From assembly GCA_007280825.1 (NCBI GenBank), contig QYQI01000134.1, positions 1 through 25,921 of the forward strand: a stretch of DNA of 25,921 nucleotides. The letters run 5' to 3'. Numbering within the stretch: position 1 is the stretch's first letter; the number at the start of each line of letters is the position of its first letter. Source of the stretch: Ignavibacteriales bacterium (GTDB taxonomy: Bacteria > Bacteroidota > Ignavibacteria > Ignavibacteriales > Melioribacteraceae). Both the position numbers and the translations under genes were made by a program. This document shows, in pieces, positions 15,802 through 23,594 of the stretch. The notes under the pieces are model-generated. The model made no database searches. It was not told the origin of the DNA and was given only the letters and a program-made list of their open reading frames with translations.

Positions 15802-16209
15802 TTAGGACTTAGGTTTTAATATTGCATCTAACTGTGGTGGTTCTGGATACGGACGAGCCCATTCCAAATCGCCTTTTCTCCATTCATAAGCCATACCTAG
15901 ACCTAATACTAAAAGAAATATTAGTCCGACAAGAAAACCATAAACACCATATTCTTTATAAATAAGTGCCCAAGGAAAAAGTAGAACAACTTCTACATCG
16001 AAGATGAGGAAAATTAGAGCAACAACATAAAAGCGAATGTTAAATTTTATCCATGGTGAACCTTGTGGGTTTTCACCGCATTCATAAGTTAAATATTTTT
16101 CGCGGGTAGGTCTATTTGGGCTTAAAAGTTTTGAAATAATGAATACTGCAACCACAAAAACGATTGCAAGCATAATAAAAATCAGAATTTTTCCGAATTC
16201 AGTAAGCAT
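15802..16209 (-). CDS. nuoA: NADH-quinone oxidoreductase subunit A
   Basis: 135 residues, three membrane helices, with the conserved loop YECGENPQGSPWIKFNIRFY at about 42-61 and FDVEVVLLFPWA in helix 2. It is the first gene of the operon. The frame extends one codon further to a TTG at 16212, but the ATG at 16209 is preferred. No Shine-Dalgarno is visible and the predicted leader from the promoter at 16234-16262 is only about 18 bases, so translation starts on a short leader. Divergent from the SPOR-domain gene. Confidence 0.95.
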   Translation of the reverse strand: MLTEFGKILIFIMLAIVFVVAVFIISKLLSPNRPTREKYLTYECGENPQGSPWIKFNIRFYVVALIFLIFDVEVVLLFPWALIYKEYGVYGFLVGLIFLLVLGLGMAYEWRKGDLEWARPYPEPPQLDAILKPKS

Positions 16210-16233
16210 CAAGTTTCAAAAAATGTTGCGTGC

Positions 16234-16262
16234 AAAATAGAACATTCAAGTATTTTTGTCAA
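16234..16262 (-). promoter_or_regulatory. Predicted sigma-70-type promoter of the nuo operon
   Basis: On the minus strand, TTGACA (16262-16257) and TATTTT (16239-16234) are separated by exactly 17 bases. Transcription would start near 16227, about 18 bases before the nuoA ATG. The -10 region with its following GC (TATTTTGC) also partly matches the Bacteroidota -7 element TAnnTTTG. Confidence 0.6.
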
Positions 16263-16355
16263 GAAACTGTAAAAAGATTTCATTCACTGTGTATAAATTA
16301 TTTTTATGATTTTTTTTTATTAAATTTACATCAGTTACATAAGAGAAATATTATA

Positions 16356-17309
16356 ATGAGTAAACAGAAAATTATTATTACTATACTTATTCTGTGTGGA
16401 ATTAGTCTTTACGCACAATCGCCCGGGCAAAAATGGGAAAGTGTTTTCGAATCTAAAGATCAAATAGTATATGTGGATACTTCCAGCATAAAGCAGTTCG
16501 AAAATCAGATATCGGTCTTAAGCATCACTTCATATAAACAACCGCAATTAATTGAATCCTTAAATAAGGAAGCAAAAAGTGTAAAATCGCAAATACTTTT
16601 TAATGCGGCTTCTAAAAAGTACACTGTTATAGGAACACTTTATTACGATAAGGATCTAAAAATACTTGGTGAAACATCTTTACCTGGGTTTGCTTCCGGC
16701 AGCGAAAATTTTTCGATTTCCTTGGAAGGGAATGAAACTATGACAGCAGTGTTCAACAAATCAGTTGAATACTTAAAAAGTGGTGTTGCAGTAATTGAAC
16801 AAAAAGATTTTTCTAAAAACAGTGATAAGAATAAAGAACGATCAATTCCTGATTCTCAAAAAAATAAATTGTCTGGAAAGCAGTTAAATAAAACGACAAA
16901 AGATTCTGTAAAGGCAAAAGATCGAGTGGCTCTTTTTCTTAGTAAAAAAGATTCTGTCCAAAAATCTACACAGATCAACATCAAGCCTTACGTTGAGAAG
17001 ACAAAATCCGGCAATAATTTGAAAGCTCCTGTAACAGTTAAAAAAAATGAAACAGTCTCTAAACAGAAAAATGAAAGTGAAACAAATCCCATAAGCACAA
17101 TCTTTACAGATGGTACAAAATATTCCTTCCAAGTTTCATCATGGAAAAATAAATCAAAAGCCGAAAGCGAAGTAGCAAGATTAAAATCCGAAGGTCACAA
17201 TGCTTTTATCACGGAAGGGTATATCAAAGGTGCTACATGGTACCGTGTTCGAATCGGATATTTTAATTCCCTCCAAGAAACTGAAGAGTACATGAAAAAA
17301 ATAAAATAA
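16356..17309 (+). CDS. Exported SPOR-domain protein
   Basis: 317 residues from the chosen ATG at 16356. The frame is open further upstream to 16230, but that part reads as intergenic and overlaps the nuo promoter, while a clean signal peptide (ending ISLYAQ) begins at this ATG. Residues 25-145 form a folded region whose start (KWESVF, then VYVDTSSI) resembles the surface-adhesin protein E type of domain. Residues 150-250 are a Lys/Ser/Asn-rich linker. Residues 253-317 are a SPOR domain (YSFQVSSWKNKSKAE to TWYRVRIGYF), which binds glycan strands stripped of stem peptides at division sites. The gene is divergent from nuoA. A peptidoglycan-associated envelope role is likely; the N-terminal function is unknown. 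Confidence 0.75.
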   Translation: MSKQKIIITILILCGISLYAQSPGQKWESVFESKDQIVYVDTSSIKQFENQISVLSITSYKQPQLIESLNKEAKSVKSQILFNAASKKYTVIGTLYYDKDLKILGETSLPGFASGSENFSISLEGNETMTAVFNKSVEYLKSGVAVIEQKDFSKNSDKNKERSIPDSQKNKLSGKQLNKTTKDSVKAKDRVALFLSKKDSVQKSTQINIKPYVEKTKSGNNLKAPVTVKKNETVSKQKNESETNPISTIFTDGTKYSFQVSSWKNKSKAESEVARLKSEGHNAFITEGYIKGATWYRVRIGYFNSLQETEEYMKKIK

Positions 17310-17374
17310 TTTTTGAAAGGTATTACTCTTCTCTCCATCTATACTATTGGTCCAAATAAAAAGAAAGGTTTATT

Positions 17375-17887
17375 ATGATGAAGAATATATCTCTTTTAGT
17401 GTTGTTTATTTTTACAACTAGAACTATTGGTTTTGCACAGCAAAATATAAAAACAAATAATTTGAAAGGGAAAGAAATGAATGTTAAAGTTCAAAAGACA
17501 GATAAGGAATGGAAAGAATCCTTAACTCCTGAACAGTATCAAGTATTGAGAGAGAAAGGAACTGAAAAACCATTTACAGGTAAATACTGGAACTCTGATG
17601 AAAAAGGGATATACAATTGTGCTGCATGCGGACAAGTTTTATTTGATTCGGATACAAAATTTGATGCCGGCTGCGGATGGCCAAGTTTTTCTGATGTTGT
17701 AAATAATAAGAATGTAATTCTAAAAGATGATTATAGTTTAGGTATGCATAGAATTGAAGTTATGTGCAGTAATTGCGGCGGACATTTAGGACACGTATTT
17801 GATGATGGTCCTAAACCAACCGGCCAACGTTTTTGTATCAATTCTGCTTCAATTGAATTTGAGAAAAAGAAAAATGATGTGCACTAA
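17375..17887 (+). CDS. msrB: Peptide-methionine (R)-S-oxide reductase MsrB, exported form
   Basis: 170 residues. The enzyme reduces methionine-R-sulfoxide in proteins. The zinc site is complete (C82 and C85 in CAAC, C131 and C134 in CSNC). The catalytic cysteine is C154 in QRFCINSASIEF, and C100 in FDAGCGWPSF is a likely resolving cysteine. GGHLGHVFDDGP is a family hallmark. Residues 1-22 form a signal peptide ending GFAQ, so this copy works in the periplasm, unlike the cytosolic E. coli enzyme. AAAGG lies six bases before the ATG; the second ATG next to it is equally possible. It is 65 bases after the SPOR gene. The periplasmic thioredoxin-like protein at 1604-2170 is a possible, untested, reductant. 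Confidence 0.93.
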   Translation: MMKNISLLVLFIFTTRTIGFAQQNIKTNNLKGKEMNVKVQKTDKEWKESLTPEQYQVLREKGTEKPFTGKYWNSDEKGIYNCAACGQVLFDSDTKFDAGCGWPSFSDVVNNKNVILKDDYSLGMHRIEVMCSNCGGHLGHVFDDGPKPTGQRFCINSASIEFEKKKNDVH

Positions 17888-17946
17888 TAAATGTAATATC
17901 TCAATAATTATTCTCTTCTAAATTGAAATATAAAAAACGAGTGAAT

Positions 17947-18822
17947 ATGAAAAAATATTTGTTTGCTTTGATTTGCCTGATTTTTGTTTACACAAATAAT
18001 GCTCAGATAAAAAATCCTAATCTTAATTCCATGATTGCAACAGAATATGCATTTGTATCTTCTGCTGCTGAAATCGGAACTAGAGATGCATTCCTAAAAT
18101 TTATTGCAGATGACGGAATTATCTTTAGACCTAATGCAGTTAACGGAAAGACGTATCTAAGTAATGCACCAAAAAGACCGGGCTTACTTGGCTGGTATCC
18201 AACTTATGCGGGGATTTCTCATGATGGTGATATGGGCTTTACAACCGGTCCGGCAGATTTTAAAAAAGATAAAGACAGTTCGGCAATTTGGTTTGGTAAT
18301 TTTTCTACTGTTTGGCAAAGACAATCGAATGGCGAATTTAAATTTGTAATTGATATGGGGATCGGTAATAATAAACCGACGGAACAATATGTCCCGCTTA
18401 AATATGAAATGACTAGTCCGAATCCATCTGCGCTAAGAAAGGGAATGAAAAGAATAAAAGCCGATCAACTTTTGAATTATGATAAAGAATTCACAATGAT
18501 AATTTCTAAAATGGGTGTTGCATCAACATATAAGAAATTTATTAATGAAGAATCACGATTACTTCGAGATGAACTTTATCCAATAGTTGGAACATCTGCG
18601 ATTGCGGATTATTTTACAAAAAATAGCGGGACTTATCTATTTAATCCTATTGGAGGAAAAATTTCTTCCTCGAAAGATATTGGGTTCACTTATGGCGAGT
18701 TAAAAATTACTAACTCCGATGAAAATAAAAACGGAACTTATAATTATATGCACATATGGAAGAAAGAAGGGAAGCGATGGATAATAATTATTGATGTTGC
18801 AAATAAACTGGAAACGAAATAA
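17947..18822 (+). CDS. Exported protein with two NTF2/SnoaL-like domains
   Basis: 291 residues from the ATG at 17947, where a signal peptide ending NNAQ begins; an earlier in-frame TTG at 17923 is less likely. Two similar halves follow: about 28-137 and about 173-287. Each starts with a long helix (AFVSSAAEIGTRDAFLKFIA and MIISKMGVASTYKKFINE) and ends with strands holding a Trp pattern (STVWQRQSNGEFKFVIDMG and HIWKKEGKRWIIIIDV). This is the cone-shaped fold of the DUF4440/SnoaL/ketosteroid-isomerase group. No catalytic residues can be assigned. It lies 59 bases after msrB and its stop is only 3 bases from that of the convergent transporter gene. Function unknown. Confidence 0.65.
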   Translation: MKKYLFALICLIFVYTNNAQIKNPNLNSMIATEYAFVSSAAEIGTRDAFLKFIADDGIIFRPNAVNGKTYLSNAPKRPGLLGWYPTYAGISHDGDMGFTTGPADFKKDKDSSAIWFGNFSTVWQRQSNGEFKFVIDMGIGNNKPTEQYVPLKYEMTSPNPSALRKGMKRIKADQLLNYDKEFTMIISKMGVASTYKKFINEESRLLRDELYPIVGTSAIADYFTKNSGTYLFNPIGGKISSSKDIGFTYGELKITNSDENKNGTYNYMHIWKKEGKRWIIIIDVANKLETK

Positions 18823-18825
18823 CAA

Positions 18826-19734
18826 CTAACTCTTTACGTTGTTAAGATTGATTCGCGAAACTTTTATTATACTGAAGATTAACACTGCTACACCAATCCA
18901 TTGAACCGGATTCAAAATATTACGATGAATAAAATATTCAAGTACAACCGCTGTTAGAGGAAATGCCAATTCGCAAATTGTTGCAACTGATGCTGTGATT
19001 TCTTTTAGTCCGTAGTAATATAAAAATATTGCAGCTCCGCCCGTCGTAAATGCAATTATCAAAAAGATCATCCATTGATAACTCGATACACTTGAAATTG
19101 TTTTTAGATCACCCATCAAAGTAGCAATTACTATCATGATTGCAGCAGATAATAAAAATCTTAAATAAGTACCCATTTCAAAACCAACATCTCTTAATGC
19201 TCTTTTACTAAAAACTGTTGATGAACTAAAACTTATTGCGGCAATCAATGAAAAACCTGCCGCAACAAATGTCTTATCTCCGGTTAAAAAATTCGGGAGT
19301 GAAAAACCGAATGTCATAAAATATGCACCTGTTACAGCAAGAAATGCCCAGAAGAAAAATATTTTTGGAAGTTTTTCCTTCAATAAAATTCCGGCAAGCG
19401 ACAATGCAAATACCGGTTGAAGTTTTTGAATTAGTATAACGATAGAAAGATTTACAAAATTGACATAGAAGAGAGCTTTTGTAATTGCCATTGTTCCGAT
19501 AGCTCCGCCGAAAAGTGCAACTCCGAAGAAAGCAAGCCAATCTTTTTTAGAAAGAATTTTTATTTTGGAATATTGCCTTATAAATATTGGCGATAATATT
19601 AGAGCAACAATCGCGCTTTCTATGAATACAACGAGCGGTACTGGTAAACTATAAAGTGCAGGGCGTAAAACAATTCCGTCGAATCCCCAAAGAGCTGCGG
19701 CGATAATAACAAATAGAGGTGCGAGCCTTCTCAT
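18826..19734 (-). CDS. EamA-family (drug/metabolite transporter superfamily) permease
   Basis: 302 residues, ten membrane helices made of two repeated EamA halves. The N-terminal helix LFVIIAAALWGFDGIVLRPAL, the end of the first half (LQPVFALSLAGILLKEKLPK) and the second-half counterpart (ELAFPLTAVVLEYFIHRNIL) are typical. These carriers move small metabolites or amino acids, usually outward; the substrate cannot be read from the sequence. AGAAGG lies just before the ATG. It is 81 bases downstream of the MATE gene on the same strand. A TATAAT hexamer (19763-19758) in that gap may allow its own promoter, though no good -35 is present. Confidence 0.85.
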   Translation of the reverse strand: MRRLAPLFVIIAAALWGFDGIVLRPALYSLPVPLVVFIESAIVALILSPIFIRQYSKIKILSKKDWLAFFGVALFGGAIGTMAITKALFYVNFVNLSIVILIQKLQPVFALSLAGILLKEKLPKIFFFWAFLAVTGAYFMTFGFSLPNFLTGDKTFVAAGFSLIAAISFSSSTVFSKRALRDVGFEMGTYLRFLLSAAIMIVIATLMGDLKTISSVSSYQWMIFLIIAFTTGGAAIFLYYYGLKEITASVATICELAFPLTAVVLEYFIHRNILNPVQWIGVAVLIFSIIKVSRINLNNVKS

Positions 19735-19815
19735 TCATCCTTCTTTCTATTAATTAGATTATAAAGTGTGGACAAAAATAAATATTATTTCACTATTAAA
19801 TAGGATTTAGCCGGT

Positions 19816-21150
19816 CTAATCCAAAAATATTTTTTTACTTTTAACATTAAATCTGAAAAGCAATGTTATACCTAATGAAGCTAATCCTAAAAGTAAACCG
19901 ACCCAAATTCCAGCCGCACCGAATTTGAAAACAAAACCAAGAAGATAAGATATTGGTATTGCAACGACCCAATAAGATAATATTGATATCAATAATGGGA
20001 TTTTTACATCAGTCAATCCTCTTAGAATTCCAATTCCAGTAGCTTGTAATCCGTCAAAGAGCTGAAATAATCCGGCTATAATTAAAAGTACACTTGCAAC
20101 TTCGATTACTTCCGGGTTACTATTATAAAATGTTGGAAGAATATTCCTAAATAGAAAAAAGATAGTAGCAAATGTTAACATCACGGCTGAAGCCAAACCC
20201 AACGCACTGAATCCAGCCAAACGAATTTGACTTATGTTTTTTTTCCCAACTGCATCACCGACACGAATGGTACCCGCAGATGCGATACCCAAAATAATCA
20301 TATAAGTTGCCGAAGCTAAACTAATTGCTATCTGATGAGCGGCAAGTTGTTTTGCACCAATCCATCCAATCATTATTGCACCGAATGAAAAAGCTCCTAC
20401 TTCCAACAAGTATTGAAAACCACTTGGCAATCCAATGCTGATTAATTTTCGTATTAGATTTTTATCTACAGGTTTAATTTTGAATTTTGGTTCATAAATT
20501 TTTACTCGTACATATTTTAATGTGAAAACCATAAGCACAGCAGCCATAACCCAACGCGTTGTTGTTGTTGCAATGCCTGCACCGGAAAGACCTAATGCAG
20601 GAAAACCAAAATTACCGTAGATAAAAATCCAGTTTAGAAATGCATTTAATAAATTTGCAGCTATTGCAATTATCATCGGTGGATTTGGAATTGATAACCC
20701 TTCCAGGAATTGTCTGTAACACTGAAAAACCATAAATGGAATAACTGATAAAGTTAGAATTTGTAAATAAGGTATTGCTTCTCGAACCACTTCTTTTGGC
20801 TGATTCAAGTGTGGTATAAGAAATGATAATGAAAAAGTGCCCAACATTAATACTATTGAGAATATCACGTTGACCAGCAATGAATGATTTAGAATCTTTC
20901 CACAATCACTTTGATTGTTTGAACCTTTAGCAATTGCAATTAAGGGAGTTGAAGCATATGTCATTCCAATGCCAACAACTATAACAAGAAAAAATAATCC
21001 ATTCACTAGTGACGCTGCGGCAAGAGAAGTATAACTGACTTTACCAACCATCAAACTGTCAACTACACCCATCATTACATGTCCCAATTGTCCTAAGGAA
21101 ATTGGTAATGCAAGTTTGATAGTCTCTTTTATATGAGTTCTAAAATTCAT
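19816..21150 (-). CDS. MATE-family multidrug/Na+ or H+ antiporter
   Basis: 444 residues, twelve membrane helices in two homologous six-helix lobes. Family features include ALPISLGQLGHVMMGVVDSLMVGK at the first helix (part shown), the NorM-like QCYRQFLEGLSIPNPPM around residue 143-159 and QATGIGILRGLTDVKIPL in the second lobe. MATE carriers export cationic drugs and other compounds in exchange for Na+ or H+. The gene is divergent from the glycosyltransferase gene (76-base gap) and upstream of the EamA carrier. The specific substrate is unknown. Confidence 0.9.
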   Translation of the reverse strand: MNFRTHIKETIKLALPISLGQLGHVMMGVVDSLMVGKVSYTSLAAASLVNGLFFLVIVVGIGMTYASTPLIAIAKGSNNQSDCGKILNHSLLVNVIFSIVLMLGTFSLSFLIPHLNQPKEVVREAIPYLQILTLSVIPFMVFQCYRQFLEGLSIPNPPMIIAIAANLLNAFLNWIFIYGNFGFPALGLSGAGIATTTTRWVMAAVLMVFTLKYVRVKIYEPKFKIKPVDKNLIRKLISIGLPSGFQYLLEVGAFSFGAIMIGWIGAKQLAAHQIAISLASATYMIILGIASAGTIRVGDAVGKKNISQIRLAGFSALGLASAVMLTFATIFFLFRNILPTFYNSNPEVIEVASVLLIIAGLFQLFDGLQATGIGILRGLTDVKIPLLISILSYWVVAIPISYLLGFVFKFGAAGIWVGLLLGLASLGITLLFRFNVKSKKIFLD

Positions 21151-21226
21151 CTTCTATGTTTTGTTAGATAAATAACTCTAAACGAAAATTAGTAAATTGT
21201 AGCCACAACTCATTATTAATATAGAA

Positions 21227-23212
21227 ATGAAATTCTCAAAAATATTCGCATACGGTTTGCTTTCAATAATTATTGCTCTCTTTATTTCTAACATGCTTGA
21301 TGTAAGATTTATTCAGGACGATGCTTACACTTCTTTGCGTTACGTAAAAAATATTTTGGATGGAAAGGGCTTAGTATTCAATGAAGGAGAGCGGGTAGAA
21401 GGTTATACAAATTTTTTATGGATTATGATTCTAAGCGGGATAGAATTTCTAAAACGAAATTTCCATCTTGCTTTTGATCTTGAAAATACCGCACAGTTAT
21501 TGTCAATTATTTTTAGCATTTGTGTCTTAATCCTAACATATATCCTTTCTAAACTAATAAACCGGAAGAGTGAAAGTGAGTCTTCATTAGCAAGAATTAT
21601 TTATGAATTAAAAAATCTTTTACCTGTTTCTCTATTAGCGTTTTCCACTCCCATGGTTTATTGGGGAGTAAGTGCAATGGAAACAACTCTTTTCGTTTCT
21701 CTCATTTTACTATCTATTATATTATATCTAAGTGGAAACGACGGCAAGCCAAACATTGCTTTTGTTATTGTCTCGGTTTTGAATTCACTTTTGCGTCCCG
21801 AAGGATTAATATTTTTTGTCCTGATAATATTTCATAAAATATTATTCAATTATATAGATGGAAGAGAAAGAGAAGGGGAAAAATCTTTATCAATAATATT
21901 TGATAAGATTACCCGTAAAGAAATTTTATTTTTCCTTGTTCCTTTGGCTACCTACATTATTTTCCGATGGGTTTATTACGGTTATCCTTTGCCCAATACA
22001 TTTTACGCAAAAACAGAATTTACTCTTCAATTTCTACATCGCGGAATAAAATACTTCTATGATTTTGCACATTCGTATTTGTTATACGGATTTGTTTTAA
22101 TTCTGCCGGTAGTTTTATTCAAAAATAAAATCACTATTAAAAATTTCACACTATTGTTTGGGTTGAATATTTCATGGACCGTTATTGTAATTTTAATAGG
22201 CGGAGATGTTCTTCCAATCCATCGTTTCTTTCTTCCTATTATGCCGATAATTATGGTTCTATTTGTTAAAGCTGTTGTTGAAATTATCAAAAAAATCTTT
22301 TCACGAAAAAAAATAATTCTTCAACCGGTTCTCATATTTGTATTTGTTCTAATATCTCTGCTTGGTTATTTGAACTATAGCAAGCAAAAAAATGAAATTA
22401 TGAATAAGCGATCTTATGAAGCGGGTTTAGTTAATAAAATGAAAATTTATGCGGAATGGGTAAAAGGAAAGAGCGATTATAAAGGAAGAAAAATTTCCGT
22501 AGCATTATCAACTATTGGTGCATTTTCATATTTCTCTGATGCAAAAATAATTGACCTTGTTGGACTAACAGACGAATATATAGCACATAACCCGAAAGAA
22601 GTTTATGGAATTAATGATGAACTTCCCGTTTTGTGGAAAGAAAGACATTATAATTCTGAATATGTTCTTTCGCAAAAACCGGATTATATAATTTTCCCCG
22701 CCGGAGCTAAACCAAGCGCATTTGCCGAATGTGCCGTCTTTGTCCAGAATGAATTTCAAAAAAATTATTATACACAATTATTCTATTCTGAAGAACTTCA
22801 TCAACTCTTACCTATATTCACACGAAGGGAATTCCCAGTTGAAACTGAAGTATGTAATGTTAAGTTTATGAAATATTATATAAACGCCTATAATGATTTA
22901 TTGAATATGATTTCAAGCGGAAACAAAAATAGTCTGCAAATGATTTTACAAGATTGCGATTTTGTAATTCAATTTTGTCCGTCAAGAAAATCAGACGCAC
23001 TTACAATAAAAGGTCTGGCATTCTATCATGCAGGGCAAATACAGGTAGCAGAACAATATTTAACAAAAGCTGCCGGTCTCGACGAAACAAATTCAATTGC
23101 TCGCATCTACTTAAAAAATATTTATGTCAAACTCGGCAGAATAAATGAAGCCGGAAAACTTCTGGTTCAAATAAAAAGATATTCTCCCGATGCTCTGCCT
23201 TACTTGGAATAA
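21227..23212 (+). CDS. GT-C fold membrane glycosyltransferase with C-terminal TPR-like repeats
   Basis: 661 residues. After the first helix comes FIQDDAYTSLRYVKNI (acidic pair D31-D32), then EGYTNFLW at about 58-65. These motifs mark a family of polyprenyl-phosphate-sugar dependent GT-C enzymes related to proteins annotated as arabinofuranosyltransferases; the DD pair is the expected catalytic site. About ten membrane helices extend to residue 385. A soluble region follows, with KISVALSTIGAFSYFSDAKI (a short common motif of these enzymes) near 425. Residues about 589-654 form two TPR-like helical hairpins. The sugar and acceptor are unknown; envelope polysaccharide or protein glycosylation is likely. 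No Shine-Dalgarno is seen before the ATG. Confidence 0.75.
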   Translation: MKFSKIFAYGLLSIIIALFISNMLDVRFIQDDAYTSLRYVKNILDGKGLVFNEGERVEGYTNFLWIMILSGIEFLKRNFHLAFDLENTAQLLSIIFSICVLILTYILSKLINRKSESESSLARIIYELKNLLPVSLLAFSTPMVYWGVSAMETTLFVSLILLSIILYLSGNDGKPNIAFVIVSVLNSLLRPEGLIFFVLIIFHKILFNYIDGREREGEKSLSIIFDKITRKEILFFLVPLATYIIFRWVYYGYPLPNTFYAKTEFTLQFLHRGIKYFYDFAHSYLLYGFVLILPVVLFKNKITIKNFTLLFGLNISWTVIVILIGGDVLPIHRFFLPIMPIIMVLFVKAVVEIIKKIFSRKKIILQPVLIFVFVLISLLGYLNYSKQKNEIMNKRSYEAGLVNKMKIYAEWVKGKSDYKGRKISVALSTIGAFSYFSDAKIIDLVGLTDEYIAHNPKEVYGINDELPVLWKERHYNSEYVLSQKPDYIIFPAGAKPSAFAECAVFVQNEFQKNYYTQLFYSEELHQLLPIFTRREFPVETEVCNVKFMKYYINAYNDLLNMISSGNKNSLQMILQDCDFVIQFCPSRKSDALTIKGLAFYHAGQIQVAEQYLTKAAGLDETNSIARIYLKNIYVKLGRINEAGKLLVQIKRYSPDALPYLE

Positions 23213-23305
23213 TTCTAAAGATTATGAAACTTTTTTTGAAAAACAGTTTTGTAAACAATGTAATTGTATCTATTTTTTAATCAGATAAAAATGAAAGGTT
23301 GTTAT

Positions 23306-23470
23306 ATGGAAAATATCGGCTTTGGGGAACTTCTTATAATCGTACTAATTCTTGTTTTGTTATTTGGCGGTAAGAAAATTCCGGAATTAGCAAAAGGAAT
23401 TGGACAGGGTATTAGATCATTCAAAAAAGCATTAAGTGGAGAAGAAGAAGATAAATCCAAAAAAGAATAA
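23306..23470 (+). CDS. tatA: Sec-independent protein translocase subunit TatA/TatE
   Basis: 54 residues. A single membrane helix (about 6-20) is followed by FGGKKIPELAKGIGQGIRSF and an acidic/lysine tail, the classic TatA layout. TatA forms the pore for folded, often cofactor-bearing proteins. The frame is open 14 codons upstream, but the ATG at 23306 has AAAGG seven bases before it and gives the normal short N-terminus. tatC and tatB are not in the window. The Rieske protein at 5192-5608 is a plausible client. Confidence 0.93.
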   Translation: MENIGFGELLIIVLILVLLFGGKKIPELAKGIGQGIRSFKKALSGEEEDKSKKE

Positions 23471-23490
23471 TTAAATGAACTTTAATTATT
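23466..23490 (+). terminator. AT-only inverted repeat overlapping the tatA stop codon (possible weak terminator)
   Basis: AATAATTAAA (23466-23475) pairs perfectly with TTTAATTATT (23481-23490) around TGAAC. The stem has no G-C pairs and no T-run directly behind it, so termination would be weak at best. Confidence 0.25.
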
Positions 23491-23536
23491 CGGGTTGATG
23501 GAATAATCTTCTCTTCTTATTTTTGCATCAAATTAA

Positions 23537-23555
23537 ATAAACAATATTTGTTTAT
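23537..23555. promoter_or_regulatory. Operator-like palindrome upstream of htpG
   Basis: ATAAACAA (23537-23544) and TTGTTTAT (23548-23555) form a perfect 8-bp dyad with a three-base centre, 40 bases before the htpG start. Its size and place suit a dimeric regulator site, but no known heat-shock operator consensus (such as CIRCE) is recognised, and AT-rich DNA yields such dyads by chance. Confidence 0.3.
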
Positions 23556-23584
23556 CATTTCTTAGTAATTTCATTTAGCATTAT

Positions 23585-23589
23585 GGAGG
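23585..23589 (+). promoter_or_regulatory. Ribosome binding site that decides the htpG start
   Basis: GGAGG lies five bases before the ATG at 23595. It overlaps the earlier in-frame ATG at 23583, which itself has no such site, so the later ATG is preferred. Confidence 0.7.
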
Positions 23590-23594
23590 AAAGA

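Noticed and set aside
16230..16355. N-terminal extension of the SPOR-domain protein by 42 residues
   Set aside because: It would overlap the nuo promoter, has no ribosome site, and would bury the clear signal peptide that starts at 16356.
23491..23594. CIRCE-type heat-shock operator before htpG
   Set aside because: The consensus arms TTAGCACTC and GAGTGCTAA are not present; only an unrelated AT-rich dyad is found.
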